This document shows, in pieces, positions 16,977 to 25,178 of a DNA stretch of 64,000 nt. The position numbers and the translations under genes are program-made. The notes under the pieces were generated by a model that was given only the letters and a program-made list of their open reading frames with translations, did no database searches and was not told where the DNA came from. The stretch comes from Hespellia stercorisuis DSM 15480 (GTDB lineage Bacteria > Bacillota > Clostridia > Lachnospirales > Lachnospiraceae): positions 1 to 64,000 of the forward strand of contig NZ_FQZY01000015.1 of assembly GCF_900142165.1 (NCBI RefSeq), in the 5' to 3' direction. The number at the start of each line of letters is the position of its first letter. Within the stretch, counting starts at the first letter, position 1.

Positions 16977-18413
16977 TCAATCTCGTTTTGTTAATATCAC
17001 CCATTTCCCTTTTTGGCTACTTCCCTGCCTCTTCAGATAATTCTTTTCCTTCAATTTGGTTATATAATACTTCACACTAGCAAGATTCCAATCTAACGCA
17101 TTAGCCATTTCTTTCTGCGTGATTGAAGGTTGCATACGTACAAGATTCAGAATTTCTATTTCTTTCTCACTCAGTACATTTTCATCTTCCACTTGGTCTA
17201 ATCTCTCTAAATCTTGGTTAGCTTGGTTAGTAGCTTGGTTAGCTTGGTCAGTTATTGGATTGACTCGGAACAACTCTACCCGAAACATATTATCAAATTC
17301 CTGAAATCTCGGCTTTGGAAGTCCATACTCTTCTGCAGCATTAAGGATTCTTTTTATTCCGCTTCCCCATGCCTCTACAAGTCCCATCTGACTGAATATA
17401 TTGGCAATGCCTTTATTCCTGATCTTCGAATGACCATTCATGACTTCCTCATAAGTTAATCCGTTATATAATCCACCCGGAGATGTCACCTCCAATCTGT
17501 CATCATAAACTGCGACCTGAATACAGGATTCATCTAATAGGTTACGGTGACAATGGGCATTAATAATCATTTCCCTGATTGCTTCCGGTGGTAACTCATA
17601 TTTCTCTTTTCGCACCAATCCGTCAATTGTTGCTCCAAGCCGAATATTTCTCAATACAAAATCTACTGCTTCTTCGATTTGTGTATAGATTGGTCCTGTA
17701 AATTCTCTCTTATCCAGAAACATTGCACGATCTGTTCCCTTGAATACCGCACATTGTGTTTTGGAGAATGAAAAATAATCTGATGTCAGCAACGCATAGG
17801 CATTCGTTGCCAGAAGCTGTCCCTCGCTCTGCTTCAAAATTTTCCAGTTTATCAGCTGCTCTTTCTTTACAGAATGTTCTGACATTCCTGCTTTCTTCCG
17901 GAACTTTTCAATATCCTGACAAAGTTTCTCTGTTGCTTCCTCTGAAACAGGATAACCCACACAAGTAAGCTCATCCCATGAGATTCTGGCCCCTTCCATT
18001 TCCAGTTCTTTTATCTTCTCCGGAAATGCCTGTCTTGATGTACCTGCTACACGGATATAAGTGCCATTATCTTTTCCCTTTGATTTTAGATAATACGGTC
18101 TGTTCTTTCCAGCTTCTACTGATACAACAATGACCGTTTTCCCGTCTACTGTCTGTGGCTCAATATCAGGAATGATCTGTGGCACACAGGAATCAGAAAC
18201 TGCATTGGCAATTCCATCCATCAGCTGAAACAACACATCATTTTCCACACCAACAATCTGGTGTGTTTTATCATCTACTCCAACAATCAGCTTGCCACCT
18301 TGTGTATTGGCAAAAGCTACGATTGTCTTCATGTACTTTTCACTTTTATCAGGTAAGGATACCTTGTACTCAATATTTTTCGATTCCCCGGAAAACATAG
18401 TATCTTCTACCAT
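16977..18413 (-). CDS. AlbA_2/Schlafen-type putative regulator with GHKL-like and winged-helix domains
   Basis: This 478-residue protein starts with an AlbA_2/Schlafen domain (ESKNIEYKVSLPDKSEKYMK, then AFANTQGGKLIVGVDD). A HATPase_c_4-type region follows (IREMIINAHCHRNLL, then VTSPGGLYNGLT and GSGIKRIL). After a short Gln/Asn-rich linker with repeated NQA units comes a winged-helix domain (ITQKEMANALDWNLASVKYYITKLK). Such proteins are usually annotated as ATP-binding or transcriptional regulators and their targets are unknown. The gene is single, on the minus strand, followed by the RHH gene. Confidence 0.85.
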   Translation of the reverse strand: MVEDTMFSGESKNIEYKVSLPDKSEKYMKTIVAFANTQGGKLIVGVDDKTHQIVGVENDVLFQLMDGIANAVSDSCVPQIIPDIEPQTVDGKTVIVVSVEAGKNRPYYLKSKGKDNGTYIRVAGTSRQAFPEKIKELEMEGARISWDELTCVGYPVSEEATEKLCQDIEKFRKKAGMSEHSVKKEQLINWKILKQSEGQLLATNAYALLTSDYFSFSKTQCAVFKGTDRAMFLDKREFTGPIYTQIEEAVDFVLRNIRLGATIDGLVRKEKYELPPEAIREMIINAHCHRNLLDESCIQVAVYDDRLEVTSPGGLYNGLTYEEVMNGHSKIRNKGIANIFSQMGLVEAWGSGIKRILNAAEEYGLPKPRFQEFDNMFRVELFRVNPITDQANQATNQANQDLERLDQVEDENVLSEKEIEILNLVRMQPSITQKEMANALDWNLASVKYYITKLKEKNYLKRQGSSQKGKWVILTKRD

Positions 18414-18552
18414 TCTTTCACTCCTACTCTATACTCGCACCACTGGTACGAATAATTCTATTTCCAGAGCAATCTTCTCTGGATCATTAACACTATTATA
18501 CGTTCTATTCTTCTTTTCTATCAAGCAAGAAAACAAAACAGTTCATTTCTTC

Positions 18553-18939
18553 TTACCATTTTCTTCTGTTCTTTTTTGATGCCAGATAAAGTCTCGTCAT
18601 CTCATCCATGAAAATAGTTTTGTCCTCATTGGTCATAGTTCCACTGGCAAATAAAGCAGCTACCTGTTCAAGAATCTGCCTTGCCTGTTTAGCACCAGCA
18701 TATTCACTTGGCTCATCATTACCCAAGCACACGGTTTCATTATCATTCATAAGATAAGAAACCTGACACTGAAATGCATCTGCCAGTTTTTGATATAAAC
18801 TACTCTGCTTCGGATATCGTCCTTCAACTTCCCAAGATCGAATTGTTCTATGAGAAACGCCCACCATATCACCCAGCTTTTGTTGAGTCATTTTTTTCTC
18901 TTTTCGCAACTTCCTAATTTTATCACCAAATGTTGTCAT
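18553..18939 (-). CDS. XRE-family HTH regulator
   Basis: This 128-residue protein has a Cro/CI domain (KIRKLRKEKKMTQQKLGDMV, then RTIRSWEVEGRYP). The C-terminal tail (ALFASGTMTNEDKTIFMDEM...LYLASKKNRRK) matches the tail of the XRE protein at 29002-29454 (ALFAGGELDEEAKDAFYQAV...YLSCKMEAKK). The two are therefore paralogues of one mobile-element regulator family. Confidence 0.85.
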   Translation of the reverse strand: MTTFGDKIRKLRKEKKMTQQKLGDMVGVSHRTIRSWEVEGRYPKQSSLYQKLADAFQCQVSYLMNDNETVCLGNDEPSEYAGAKQARQILEQVAALFASGTMTNEDKTIFMDEMTRLYLASKKNRRKW

Positions 18940-19024
18940 AAGTATACATCTTTCTCCTATGAGTTTTGTACATGCTTTATTTTTCTAACCACAATAAAAG
19001 TATATCATTATGCAAATAAAAAGA

Positions 19025-19062
19025 GAACCCGACATCACAAGCAAATTTGATGATGCGGGTTC
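19025..19062 (-). terminator. Terminator separated from its likely gene by the redox island
   Basis: The stem GAACCCG...CGGGTTC with inner ATCA pairing is followed on the minus strand by TCTCTTTTTATTT. It now terminates the DUF134-NifX gene. If the 41-bp repeats are attachment sites, it originally followed the sigma-like gene at 25590-26150. Confidence 0.7.
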
Positions 19063-19088
19063 CCTTCCCTCTTTATAGATCAATACCT

Positions 19089-19129
19089 TTTATTTTTTCA
19101 TCTTATGATCCGATGGCAATCTCACTTCT
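19089..19129. repeat. 41-bp direct repeat, copy A (att-like)
   Basis: This matches 25589-25629 at 39 of 41 positions and is exactly 6500 bp away. It reproduces, in frame and with stop codon, the last codons (VRLPSDHKMKK) of the sigma-like gene. Both differences from copy B are synonymous (CTG/TTG Leu, TCA/TCG Ser). It behaves as the outer att copy of an integrated island. Confidence 0.8.
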
Positions 19130-19902
19130 TAATGACAACTGTGGCTTCCACATCCATGCTCGCCACATGTATGTCCTTCCCCGTGGTTGTGCTCGTGATG
19201 AGAACATTTCACATCCGGATTATACTCAAGTGTTTCATTGATAAAAGCTTCTACTGCTTCATCCGCATCTCCGGAAACTCCTCCGAAAAGCTTGATGCCT
19301 GCTGCCGCTAACGCTGTCTGTGCGCCGCCTCCAATTCCGCCACAAATCAAAACGTCTGCATTCAATGCATTAAGAACTCCTGCCAATGCGCCATGTCCAC
19401 TTCCATTCGTATCTACTACTTCTGAATGTACTACTTTTCCTTCCTCTACATCGTAAATCTTAAATGTCTCTGTGTGTCCAAAGTGCTGGAAAATCTGTCC
19501 ATTTTCATATGTTACTGCTATTCTCATGATACCTTCTCCTTTTTCTGCTGCATATTTTTTGTAAATTTCCTGTTTGTAACATCCTCCAAAGCTGCAGTTG
19601 CCGCTCTGACCGTCACAGATTCTGAAATCTCCGCCCTCAATTTTGAGTGGATGCCCGTCGATAAGTGCATCTGCGATCTTTTTCCTGGCGATCTCGTAAA
19701 TTCGCTGGACCGTTGTTCTTGCGACTTGCATAGATGCTGCACACTGCTCCTGACTGTAACCTTTCTTGTCCAAAAGACGGATTGTCTCGTACTCATCTAC
19801 CGTTAGAACAATGGGTGTTTTTTTCTCAGTATCATCTGCCGGAAGAAATTCTAAAACATTGGGGAAATGACAGACTTTTCTGCATTTTACTGGTCTCGGC
19901 AT
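19129..19902 (-). CDS. DUF134-NifX/dinitrogenase Fe-Mo cofactor domain fusion
   Basis: The 257-residue protein joins an N-terminal DUF134 domain (MPRPVKCRKVCHFPNVLEF, with sigma-like helix YSQEQCAASMQVARTTVQR) to a NifX/NifB-type domain (MRIAVTYENGQIFQHFGHTE...CGGIGGGAQTAL). It ends in a His/Cys-rich tail (CSHHEHNHGEGHTCGEHGC) suited to metal binding. DUF134 proteins are putative DNA-binding regulators and the NifX part binds Fe-S or Fe-Mo type clusters, so a metal- or redox-sensing regulator is inferred. It is the last gene inside the repeat-flanked island and has a CRP-type palindrome upstream. Confidence 0.85.
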   Translation of the reverse strand: MPRPVKCRKVCHFPNVLEFLPADDTEKKTPIVLTVDEYETIRLLDKKGYSQEQCAASMQVARTTVQRIYEIARKKIADALIDGHPLKIEGGDFRICDGQSGNCSFGGCYKQEIYKKYAAEKGEGIMRIAVTYENGQIFQHFGHTETFKIYDVEEGKVVHSEVVDTNGSGHGALAGVLNALNADVLICGGIGGGAQTALAAAGIKLFGGVSGDADEAVEAFINETLEYNPDVKCSHHEHNHGEGHTCGEHGCGSHSCH

Positions 19903-19942
19903 AAACTGCTCCTTTCTCGCTTTTCCTATATAATAGCCCTAT

Positions 19943-19982
19943 AAAAGGCATATGTCAATAATGTTTTTGACATATGCCTTTT
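19943..19982. promoter_or_regulatory. CRP/FNR-type palindrome upstream of DUF134-NifX gene
   Basis: A perfect inverted repeat with 16-base arms (AAAAGGCATATGTCAA and its complement) contains TGTCAA-N8-TTGACA at 19953-19972. The same TGTCAA-N8-TTGACR design and the flanking GGCATA recur at 22302-22327 before the CRP-like gene. It could also act as a terminator for the upstream ferredoxin genes, because T-rich bases follow on both strands. Confidence 0.65.
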
Positions 19983-20000
19983 ATGAATCACCTTATAGTA

Positions 20001-20585
20001 TTACTTCTTTTCATTATTTTTTAATTTACAGATACCCTGCGTCATTGTTCCCATTGGACAAAATGTACACCAGGTTCGTGGCTTATATAACACCATTACG
20101 ATCAACCCTAACAACAAAGATGTAAGCATCAAACTATAAAATCCAAAACTAAACTGTGCCACCCAATCAGCTACTGTTCCGGCAGTGTATGTCCATCCCC
20201 ACGGAACACGGAAGGTCCAGAATAATTTGATGGCTTCACGCAAGGATGATGATCCGGCACCAACTAAATATGTCTGAAATACCATATTCCCAAACATTGT
20301 AAGGAAAAATATCAAAAAGCCGTATCGGAACCATTTTGAACTCATCCATCGCGGGGTTGGTTTATTTCTTGAGCATTTTAAATCCCCACCGAGCTTACTA
20401 AAAAGCTGGCCACGTCCACACAAATGATTACAGAAAAATTTATTTTCACCGAATATCGCTATTCCTAACGGCAACAGGAAATCAATCATCCCAAACCAAG
20501 CAAACAAAATATTAAAAAAACCGAGAGCAAAATAAAGGATCGCCCATATCCATAAATAATCATACCAATGTTTCTTTTTCTTCAC
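20001..20585 (-). CDS. NapH/CcoG-like membrane 4Fe-4S protein
   Basis: The 194-residue protein has about four hydrophobic helices and two cysteine clusters, FCNHLCGRGQLF and CTFCPMGTMTQGIC, in the manner of NapH/RdxA-type polyferredoxin membrane proteins that pass electrons across or along the membrane. It overlaps the upstream ferredoxin gene by four bases (ATGA), so the two are translationally coupled and may form one electron-transfer unit. The physiological donor is not evident. Confidence 0.8.
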   Translation of the reverse strand: MKKKKHWYDYLWIWAILYFALGFFNILFAWFGMIDFLLPLGIAIFGENKFFCNHLCGRGQLFSKLGGDLKCSRNKPTPRWMSSKWFRYGFLIFFLTMFGNMVFQTYLVGAGSSSLREAIKLFWTFRVPWGWTYTAGTVADWVAQFSFGFYSLMLTSLLLGLIVMVLYKPRTWCTFCPMGTMTQGICKLKNNEKK

Positions 20586-20782
20586 ATCGCTGTCCTCTCT
20601 TTCATTTCAATACAACCTGCCGGACAGGACTTTGCACATTTTCCACATCCTACACACACTGTTTCTTCTACCACAGCATAACATCCATGGTAAACTTTGA
20701 CAGCTGCCAGCGGACAAGTATTTTCACATACTCCGCAGGCAACACATCTTTTTTTATCGACACTTGCCATTCTTTTTGCCAA
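20582..20782 (-). CDS. 2[4Fe-4S] ferredoxin
   Basis: The 66-residue protein carries two classical clusters, CVACGVCENTCP and CVGCGKCAKSCP. I use the TTG at 20782, since AAAGGGG lies nine bases upstream. The ATG at 20770 would be 21 bases from it. It is the first gene of a two-gene unit with the membrane Fe-S protein and would supply or accept electrons for it. A promoter region with nested repeats lies upstream. Confidence 0.88.
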   Translation of the reverse strand: MAKRMASVDKKRCVACGVCENTCPLAAVKVYHGCYAVVEETVCVGCGKCAKSCPAGCIEMKERTAM

Positions 20783-20827
20783 TGCTTTGTTCCCCTTTCA
20801 AATTTTGTATCTCTATTGTACCTGAAA

Positions 20828-20870
20828 AAGGTAAATCCTTCTGTGATATTATTACATAAGAATTTACCTT
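20828..20870. promoter_or_regulatory. Nested operator-like repeats before the ferredoxin genes
   Basis: The inverted repeat AAGGTAAAT...ATTTACCTT encloses CTGTGATATTATTACAT (20841-20857). The enclosed motif recurs as CTGTGATATCATCACAT at 25546-25562 upstream of the thioredoxin operon, which suggests a shared regulator. Confidence 0.55.
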
Positions 20871-20901
20871 GAACGCTAATCATTACAATGACATATTTTT
20901 A

Positions 20902-21309
20902 TTATACATTACCTTTATATTTATATATGATGTTTAGAATTTCCTCAGTTGTTCGAATAATTTCTTTTTGTTTTTCTTTCATTGTTATAGATTTGCTTTC
21001 TTCTTCAGCTAACGAAGAGTAAAGGTGAATGGTATTAGCATGATTCCATATCTCATCGTAAATTTTCTCGATTTCATCAGCACTCCGAAATGCCTGGTCT
21101 GTTTGCATTTGCAAGTGTTCTCGTTGCTCTTCCAGATGATTCATCCGTTCTTGTAACTGATCCCTTTCTTTCTGCAATCGATCATGTTGTGCTTGCAGTT
21201 GATCTATTTGTATTTTAATTTCGCTCATCTTTTCTTTCTGTCTCCGCATAAGCATCATCAAATATACAACTACAACTACAAATACAAATAATAGTATTAT
21301 GTACAGCAT
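20902..21309 (-). CDS. Membrane-anchored coiled-coil protein
   Basis: This 135-residue protein has one N-terminal membrane helix (MLYIILLFVFVVVVVYLMML). A long heptad-rich coiled coil follows (KIQIDQLQAQHDRLQKERDQ and onwards). I use the ATG at 21309, after AGGAGAAGTTT; an upstream start at 21357 would overlap the preceding gene. I do not recognise a family. It directly follows the HEPN-like/pseudo-receiver gene on the same strand, so the two are probably a functional pair. The anchored coiled coil could tether or oligomerise the partner. Confidence 0.65.
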   Translation of the reverse strand: MLYIILLFVFVVVVVYLMMLMRRQKEKMSEIKIQIDQLQAQHDRLQKERDQLQERMNHLEEQREHLQMQTDQAFRSADEIEKIYDEIWNHANTIHLYSSLAEEESKSITMKEKQKEIIRTTEEILNIIYKYKGNV

Positions 21310-21319
21310 AAACTTCTCC

Positions 21320-22240
21320 TCACGACACATATATTTCGACGGTTTTCCGCAAATCAACTATTGATAATGGCATAGAAAGAACAGTTAGTTTTCCTGAATT
21401 CTTTTTAATTTCAACAGCATCAGGATTGCCTGTGATTAAAATTACAGGTGTTGTCCTGTCCGCACGCCATGGCTGATTCGGTTGGCTCGTCATATCTTCG
21501 GTAACAATCCAAAGATCCGGCTTATGTCTGCCTAATCTTGTTTTAGCACTTTCCGGTGTGTAAAACAGCATGATCTGATCTGAAATAAATTGCAATGTTT
21601 CTTTTAATCCTTTTGCATAACGTTCACTGCCACAGACCAGTGCAATAATAGAAGCAGCTTTCTTTTTTTGTGTTACCTGAATAAAATCCAAAACTGGTGT
21701 ATTATAGAGACTAAAGTCTTTTTCCAAATGAACTTTATCATAATAACTCTTTGCTGCCTTGCACATCCTCAGACAAAACTGTTCTATGTCTATACGAATA
21801 TCGTTTCCGTTCTCCTGTATGTTCATACTTTCCAACTGACAAACTGACATTCCACAGTTTAGTCCAAGATGAAAGCGTATATTATTTTCATCATTCAAAA
21901 ATCCTTTATTTTGATGAAGATATTCACATCGAAGCTGCCAACAGCGTTCTCCGCAAATATATGGCTTTTCATCGGATTGAGATAGTTTAAAGTAGTCCCC
22001 TGCATATTCATCAAACCAGCGAATATACTGGGTTCCCACATCACGGGTCGGATTCTTTTGCCGATCCAGCATAACCCGGCCATCTCGATAATGTTTAACA
22101 ATTTCCGGGAAAGCAATACCTCCGCAAATATCTGGCAAAGTCAATGCCAATGCCAGTGCAGACTGCCATCGTCTATCTACAATATTCAGTTCTACTTCTT
22201 CAATTCGGTCCAAAAATGTAAAACTGACATCTCCCTGCAT
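21320..22240 (-). CDS. HEPN-like domain fused to degenerate receiver-like domain
   Basis: This 306-residue protein is of unknown function. The N-terminal half (RWQSALALALTLPDICGG, IRWFDEYAG, then WQLRCEYLHQ) has an R104-x4-H109 motif like the RX4-6H of HEPN ribonuclease domains. The C-terminal 115 residues read as a response-regulator fold (IIALVCGSERYA, DLWIVTEDM, PVILITG, VLSMPLS) but lack the phospho-acceptor aspartate pattern and the usual lysine-proline. It is divergent from the CRP-like gene across an operator-bearing promoter region and is followed by the coiled-coil membrane gene. Both domain calls are by-eye inferences. Confidence 0.5.
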   Translation of the reverse strand: MQGDVSFTFLDRIEEVELNIVDRRWQSALALALTLPDICGGIAFPEIVKHYRDGRVMLDRQKNPTRDVGTQYIRWFDEYAGDYFKLSQSDEKPYICGERCWQLRCEYLHQNKGFLNDENNIRFHLGLNCGMSVCQLESMNIQENGNDIRIDIEQFCLRMCKAAKSYYDKVHLEKDFSLYNTPVLDFIQVTQKKKAASIIALVCGSERYAKGLKETLQFISDQIMLFYTPESAKTRLGRHKPDLWIVTEDMTSQPNQPWRADRTTPVILITGNPDAVEIKKNSGKLTVLSMPLSIVDLRKTVEIYVS

Positions 22241-22307
22241 TATTTATCCCTCCCTCATATTCACAACAGTCATGTACTATAGTCAGTATATTTTTATTTA
22301 TGGCATA

Positions 22308-22327
22308 TGTCAATTATATAATTGACG
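22308..22327. promoter_or_regulatory. CRP/FNR-type palindrome in the CRP-like gene promoter
   Basis: TGTCAA-N8-TTGACG contains the perfect 18-bp palindrome GTCAATTATATAATTGAC. It lies 48 bases upstream of the regulator start and between divergent genes. With the matching site at 19953-19972 it is the best candidate for autoregulation. Confidence 0.65.
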
Positions 22328-22374
22328 CATCTAAAAAAAGTAAGTATACTATGTTCGTAAAGGAGATAACTGTT

Positions 22375-23034
22375 ATGAGCTTCGAAAATTATTTTCCACT
22401 ATGGAATGACTTAAATACAGCACAGAAAAAAGTAATTTCAGACAATTTGATTACACGGGATGTAAAAAAAGGAACGATCATTCACAACGGAAACCTGGAT
22501 TGTACTGGATTATTACTGGTTAAATCCGGGCAGCTTCGAACTTACATACTTTCAGATGAAGGACGAGAAATTACACTTTACCGCCTGTTCGATATGGATA
22601 TGTGTCTTTTATCCGCCTCATGTATCATGCAGTCCATTCAATTTGAAGTAACCATTGAAGCAGAAAAAGATACTGATCTTTGGATCATCCCTGCTGAAAT
22701 CTATAAGGACATCATGAAGGAATCGGCTCCCGTCGCAAACTATACCAATGAATTAATGGCTAGCCGTTTTTCTGATGTCATGTGGCTGATTGAACAGATC
22801 ATGTGGAAGAGTTTGGATAAGCGTGTTGCTTCATTTCTTTTAGAAGAGACCTCTATCGAAGGAACAAATGAACTGAAAATCACTCACGAAACTATCGCAA
22901 ACCATCTTGGTTCCCACAGGGAAGTGATCACTCGAATGCTTCGATACTTTCAGGGCGATGGTCTCGTCAAACTCTCACGCGGCAAAATCACCATCCTTGA
23001 TTCGAAAAGACTGGAAACACTACAAAGATCATAA
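22375..23034 (+). CDS. CRP/FNR-family transcriptional regulator
   Basis: The 219-residue protein has a cyclic-nucleotide-type beta barrel (KGTIIHNGNLDCTGLLLVKS, then RTYILSDEGREITLYRLF) and a C-terminal winged helix (ITHETIANHLGSHREVITRML). There is no N-terminal cysteine cluster, so it is unlikely to be an Fe-S sensor like FNR. The ATG at 22375 follows AAAGGAGATAACTGTT; an open frame extends upstream to 22300 but runs through the operator. The surrounding rhodanese, CoA-disulfide reductase and ferredoxin genes suggest it controls a sulfur or redox response. Confidence 0.88.
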   Translation: MSFENYFPLWNDLNTAQKKVISDNLITRDVKKGTIIHNGNLDCTGLLLVKSGQLRTYILSDEGREITLYRLFDMDMCLLSASCIMQSIQFEVTIEAEKDTDLWIIPAEIYKDIMKESAPVANYTNELMASRFSDVMWLIEQIMWKSLDKRVASFLLEETSIEGTNELKITHETIANHLGSHREVITRMLRYFQGDGLVKLSRGKITILDSKRLETLQRS

Positions 23035-23059
23035 AACTGTTTTTCTATGACATCTAAAG

Positions 23060-23115
23060 AATCCTCCATTTATCAGAATTGTGAAAGTCATTCTAATAAA
23101 TGGGGGATCTTTTTA
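23060..23115 (+). terminator. Terminator after the CRP-like gene
   Basis: The long stem ATCCTCCATTTAT...ATAAATGGGGGAT, with inner AGAAT/ATTCT pairing, is followed by CTTTTT. It lies about 25 bases past the stop codon and also separates the convergent CoA-disulfide reductase operon. Confidence 0.8.
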
Positions 23116-23152
23116 CGCTACAAGTAAATTATAAAATTATTGTGATTATTTT

Positions 23153-24844
23153 TTAATAATCCATACCACATGCATATGCCCTTTCAATCAACGCACGGTC
23201 ATTAACCACTGCATCATAGAAGCGGAATCCACCGGAGAAGTTGTATGTTTCATAACCGTTTCCTTCCAGAATACGGCTGGCAATGTAGCTGCGCAGACCA
23301 CTTTGGCATATCAAGTAAACAGGCTTTCCCTTCTCAATTTCATTGATACGTTCCCTTAGTTCATCTACAGGAATATTTCTGAATCCATCCATATGCCCCC
23401 TGTTAAACTCACCTACAGTTCTCACATCCAGCAATACAACACTTTTATCTTTAGAAATCTTATCCATATCTTCCAGATGCCATTGTTTTAAGGTACCTTT
23501 TGCTATATTGTCTATCATGAATCCTGCCATATTTACAGGATCCTTGGCAGAGGAATACGGCGGTGCATATGCAAGATCCAGATCTTTCAGCTGGGTTGCC
23601 TTCAGCCCTGCATGAATTGCTGTTGCCAGCACATCAATACGTTTATCAACTCCTTCATATCCAATAATCTGAGCACCAAGCAAACGATAAGTCTCTTTTT
23701 CAAAAACCACCTTCATGGTCATCACTTTTCCACCAGGATAGTAACCGGCATGACTCATAGGAGAAAGAATTACTGTATCTACATCTAATCCTGACTTTTT
23801 GGCATTGGTTTCATTGATACCTGTAGTGGCTGCTGTCATATCAAATACTTTGATAACGGAGCTTCCCTGACTGCCCAGGTAACGGCTGTCACCACCACAA
23901 ATATTATCAGCGATGATCCTGCCCTGCTTGTTGGCTGGTCCGGCCAAAGAGATCAGCGCATCATCACCCGTAACATAATGTTTTACCTGAACTGCATCAC
24001 CTGCTGCATAAATATCCGGTACAGAAGTTTCCATTCTGTCATTCACTACGATACTTCCCTTGATGCCAAGTTCCAGACCAGCTTCTTTTGCTAATGCTGT
24101 GTCTGGTGTAACTCCGATTGCCAGCACCACCATATCAGCCTGAAGGGATGGATTATCTTTTAATAGAACCTCTACTCCATTGTCCTTTTCTTTAAATCCT
24201 TCTACTGTATAGCCCAGTACCAGTTTTATCCCATGCTTTCTCATTTCATTATGGATCATGGATGCCATATCCGGGTCAAATGGGTTCATCAGCTGCTTAG
24301 GCCGCTGGACAATTGTAACATCCATGCCAAGCTCCCTCAAATTTTCTGCCAATTCCAGACCAATAAAACCGCCACCTGCCAATACAGCCGATTTTGGATG
24401 ATTCTTATTTATATATTCCTTTATCCGAAAAGTGTCTTCTACAGTACGAAGTGTAAAAAGTTTATCCATACCTACTCCGGGAAGTCTCGGCTGTGTTGGC
24501 TTTGCACCTGGAGAGAGGATCAGCTTATCATAGTTTTCTTCAAATATCTCACCATTCTCTAAATTTTTCACTGAAACCGTTTTTCGTTCCGGATGTATGG
24601 AGATAACTTCATGATGAATTTTCATGTTAATACGGAATCGTTTAAAAAAACTCTCTGGTGTCTGTAGTGTAAGTTCTTCCGGGTCTGTGATCACGTCTCC
24701 GATATAATATGGAAGCCCACAATTCGCATAGGATATGTATCCGGATCTTTCAAACACAGTAATTTCTGCATGTTCATCCAATCTTCGTATTCTTGCTGCA
24801 GCTGTAGCTCCTCCGGCTACACCGCCTACGATTATTACCTTCAT
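23153..24844 (-). CDS. CoA-disulfide reductase with C-terminal rhodanese domain
   Basis: The 563-residue protein has an N-terminal FAD/NAD(P) pyridine-nucleotide-disulfide oxidoreductase (MKVIIVGGVAGGATAAARIR) with the single active-site cysteine C42 in SYANCGLPYYIG. A rhodanese domain at the end has active Cys near 513 in CQSGLRS. This is the CoADR-RHD fusion, which reduces CoA disulfide, CoA persulfide or polysulfide with NAD(P)H. The start at 24844 follows GGAAAGGTGG; a longer frame begins inside the rhodanese gene. It is the third gene of the thioredoxin-rhodanese operon. Confidence 0.9.
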   Translation of the reverse strand: MKVIIVGGVAGGATAAARIRRLDEHAEITVFERSGYISYANCGLPYYIGDVITDPEELTLQTPESFFKRFRINMKIHHEVISIHPERKTVSVKNLENGEIFEENYDKLILSPGAKPTQPRLPGVGMDKLFTLRTVEDTFRIKEYINKNHPKSAVLAGGGFIGLELAENLRELGMDVTIVQRPKQLMNPFDPDMASMIHNEMRKHGIKLVLGYTVEGFKEKDNGVEVLLKDNPSLQADMVVLAIGVTPDTALAKEAGLELGIKGSIVVNDRMETSVPDIYAAGDAVQVKHYVTGDDALISLAGPANKQGRIIADNICGGDSRYLGSQGSSVIKVFDMTAATTGINETNAKKSGLDVDTVILSPMSHAGYYPGGKVMTMKVVFEKETYRLLGAQIIGYEGVDKRIDVLATAIHAGLKATQLKDLDLAYAPPYSSAKDPVNMAGFMIDNIAKGTLKQWHLEDMDKISKDKSVVLLDVRTVGEFNRGHMDGFRNIPVDELRERINEIEKGKPVYLICQSGLRSYIASRILEGNGYETYNFSGGFRFYDAVVNDRALIERAYACGMDY

Positions 24845-24845
24845 C

Positions 24846-25166
24846 TTATTTTTCCACCTTTCCTGAATAAGCAGCAATGCCACCAATATTATTTACTTTA
24901 GAATATCCCATTCGTTGCAACATCCCAGTTGCTTGACGACTTCGGGCTCCGGAATAACAGTATACAAACAGCGGTATTTCTGTATTCTTCACTACCGAAA
25001 CAACATTGTTAAGTTGTTGCAATGGCACATTTTTACTTTCTGGTATATGCCCTTCCTGATATTCCTGCGGCGTACGAACATCCAGCAGAACTGCACCAGC
25101 AGTCTTTTTATATTCCTCTATCCCTTGATTAATATTCGCCTGTTTTAAAAAATCAAAAAATCCCAT
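24846..25166 (-). CDS. Single-domain rhodanese
   Basis: The 106-residue protein is a complete rhodanese domain: AVLLDVRTPQEYQEGHIPES and the active loop with Cys70 in VYCYSGARSRQA. Such proteins carry persulfide sulfur between partners. It sits between thioredoxin (12 bases upstream) and CoADR-rhodanese (one base downstream), so a relay from persulfide to NAD(P)H or thioredoxin is the likely role. Confidence 0.9.
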   Translation of the reverse strand: MGFFDFLKQANINQGIEEYKKTAGAVLLDVRTPQEYQEGHIPESKNVPLQQLNNVVSVVKNTEIPLFVYCYSGARSRQATGMLQRMGYSKVNNIGGIAAYSGKVEK

Positions 25167-25178
25167 TAACGCACCTCC

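Noticed and set aside
22300-22374. Longer N-terminus for the CRP-like regulator
   Set aside because: It would translate the operator palindrome; the ATG at 22375 has the only good ribosome binding site.
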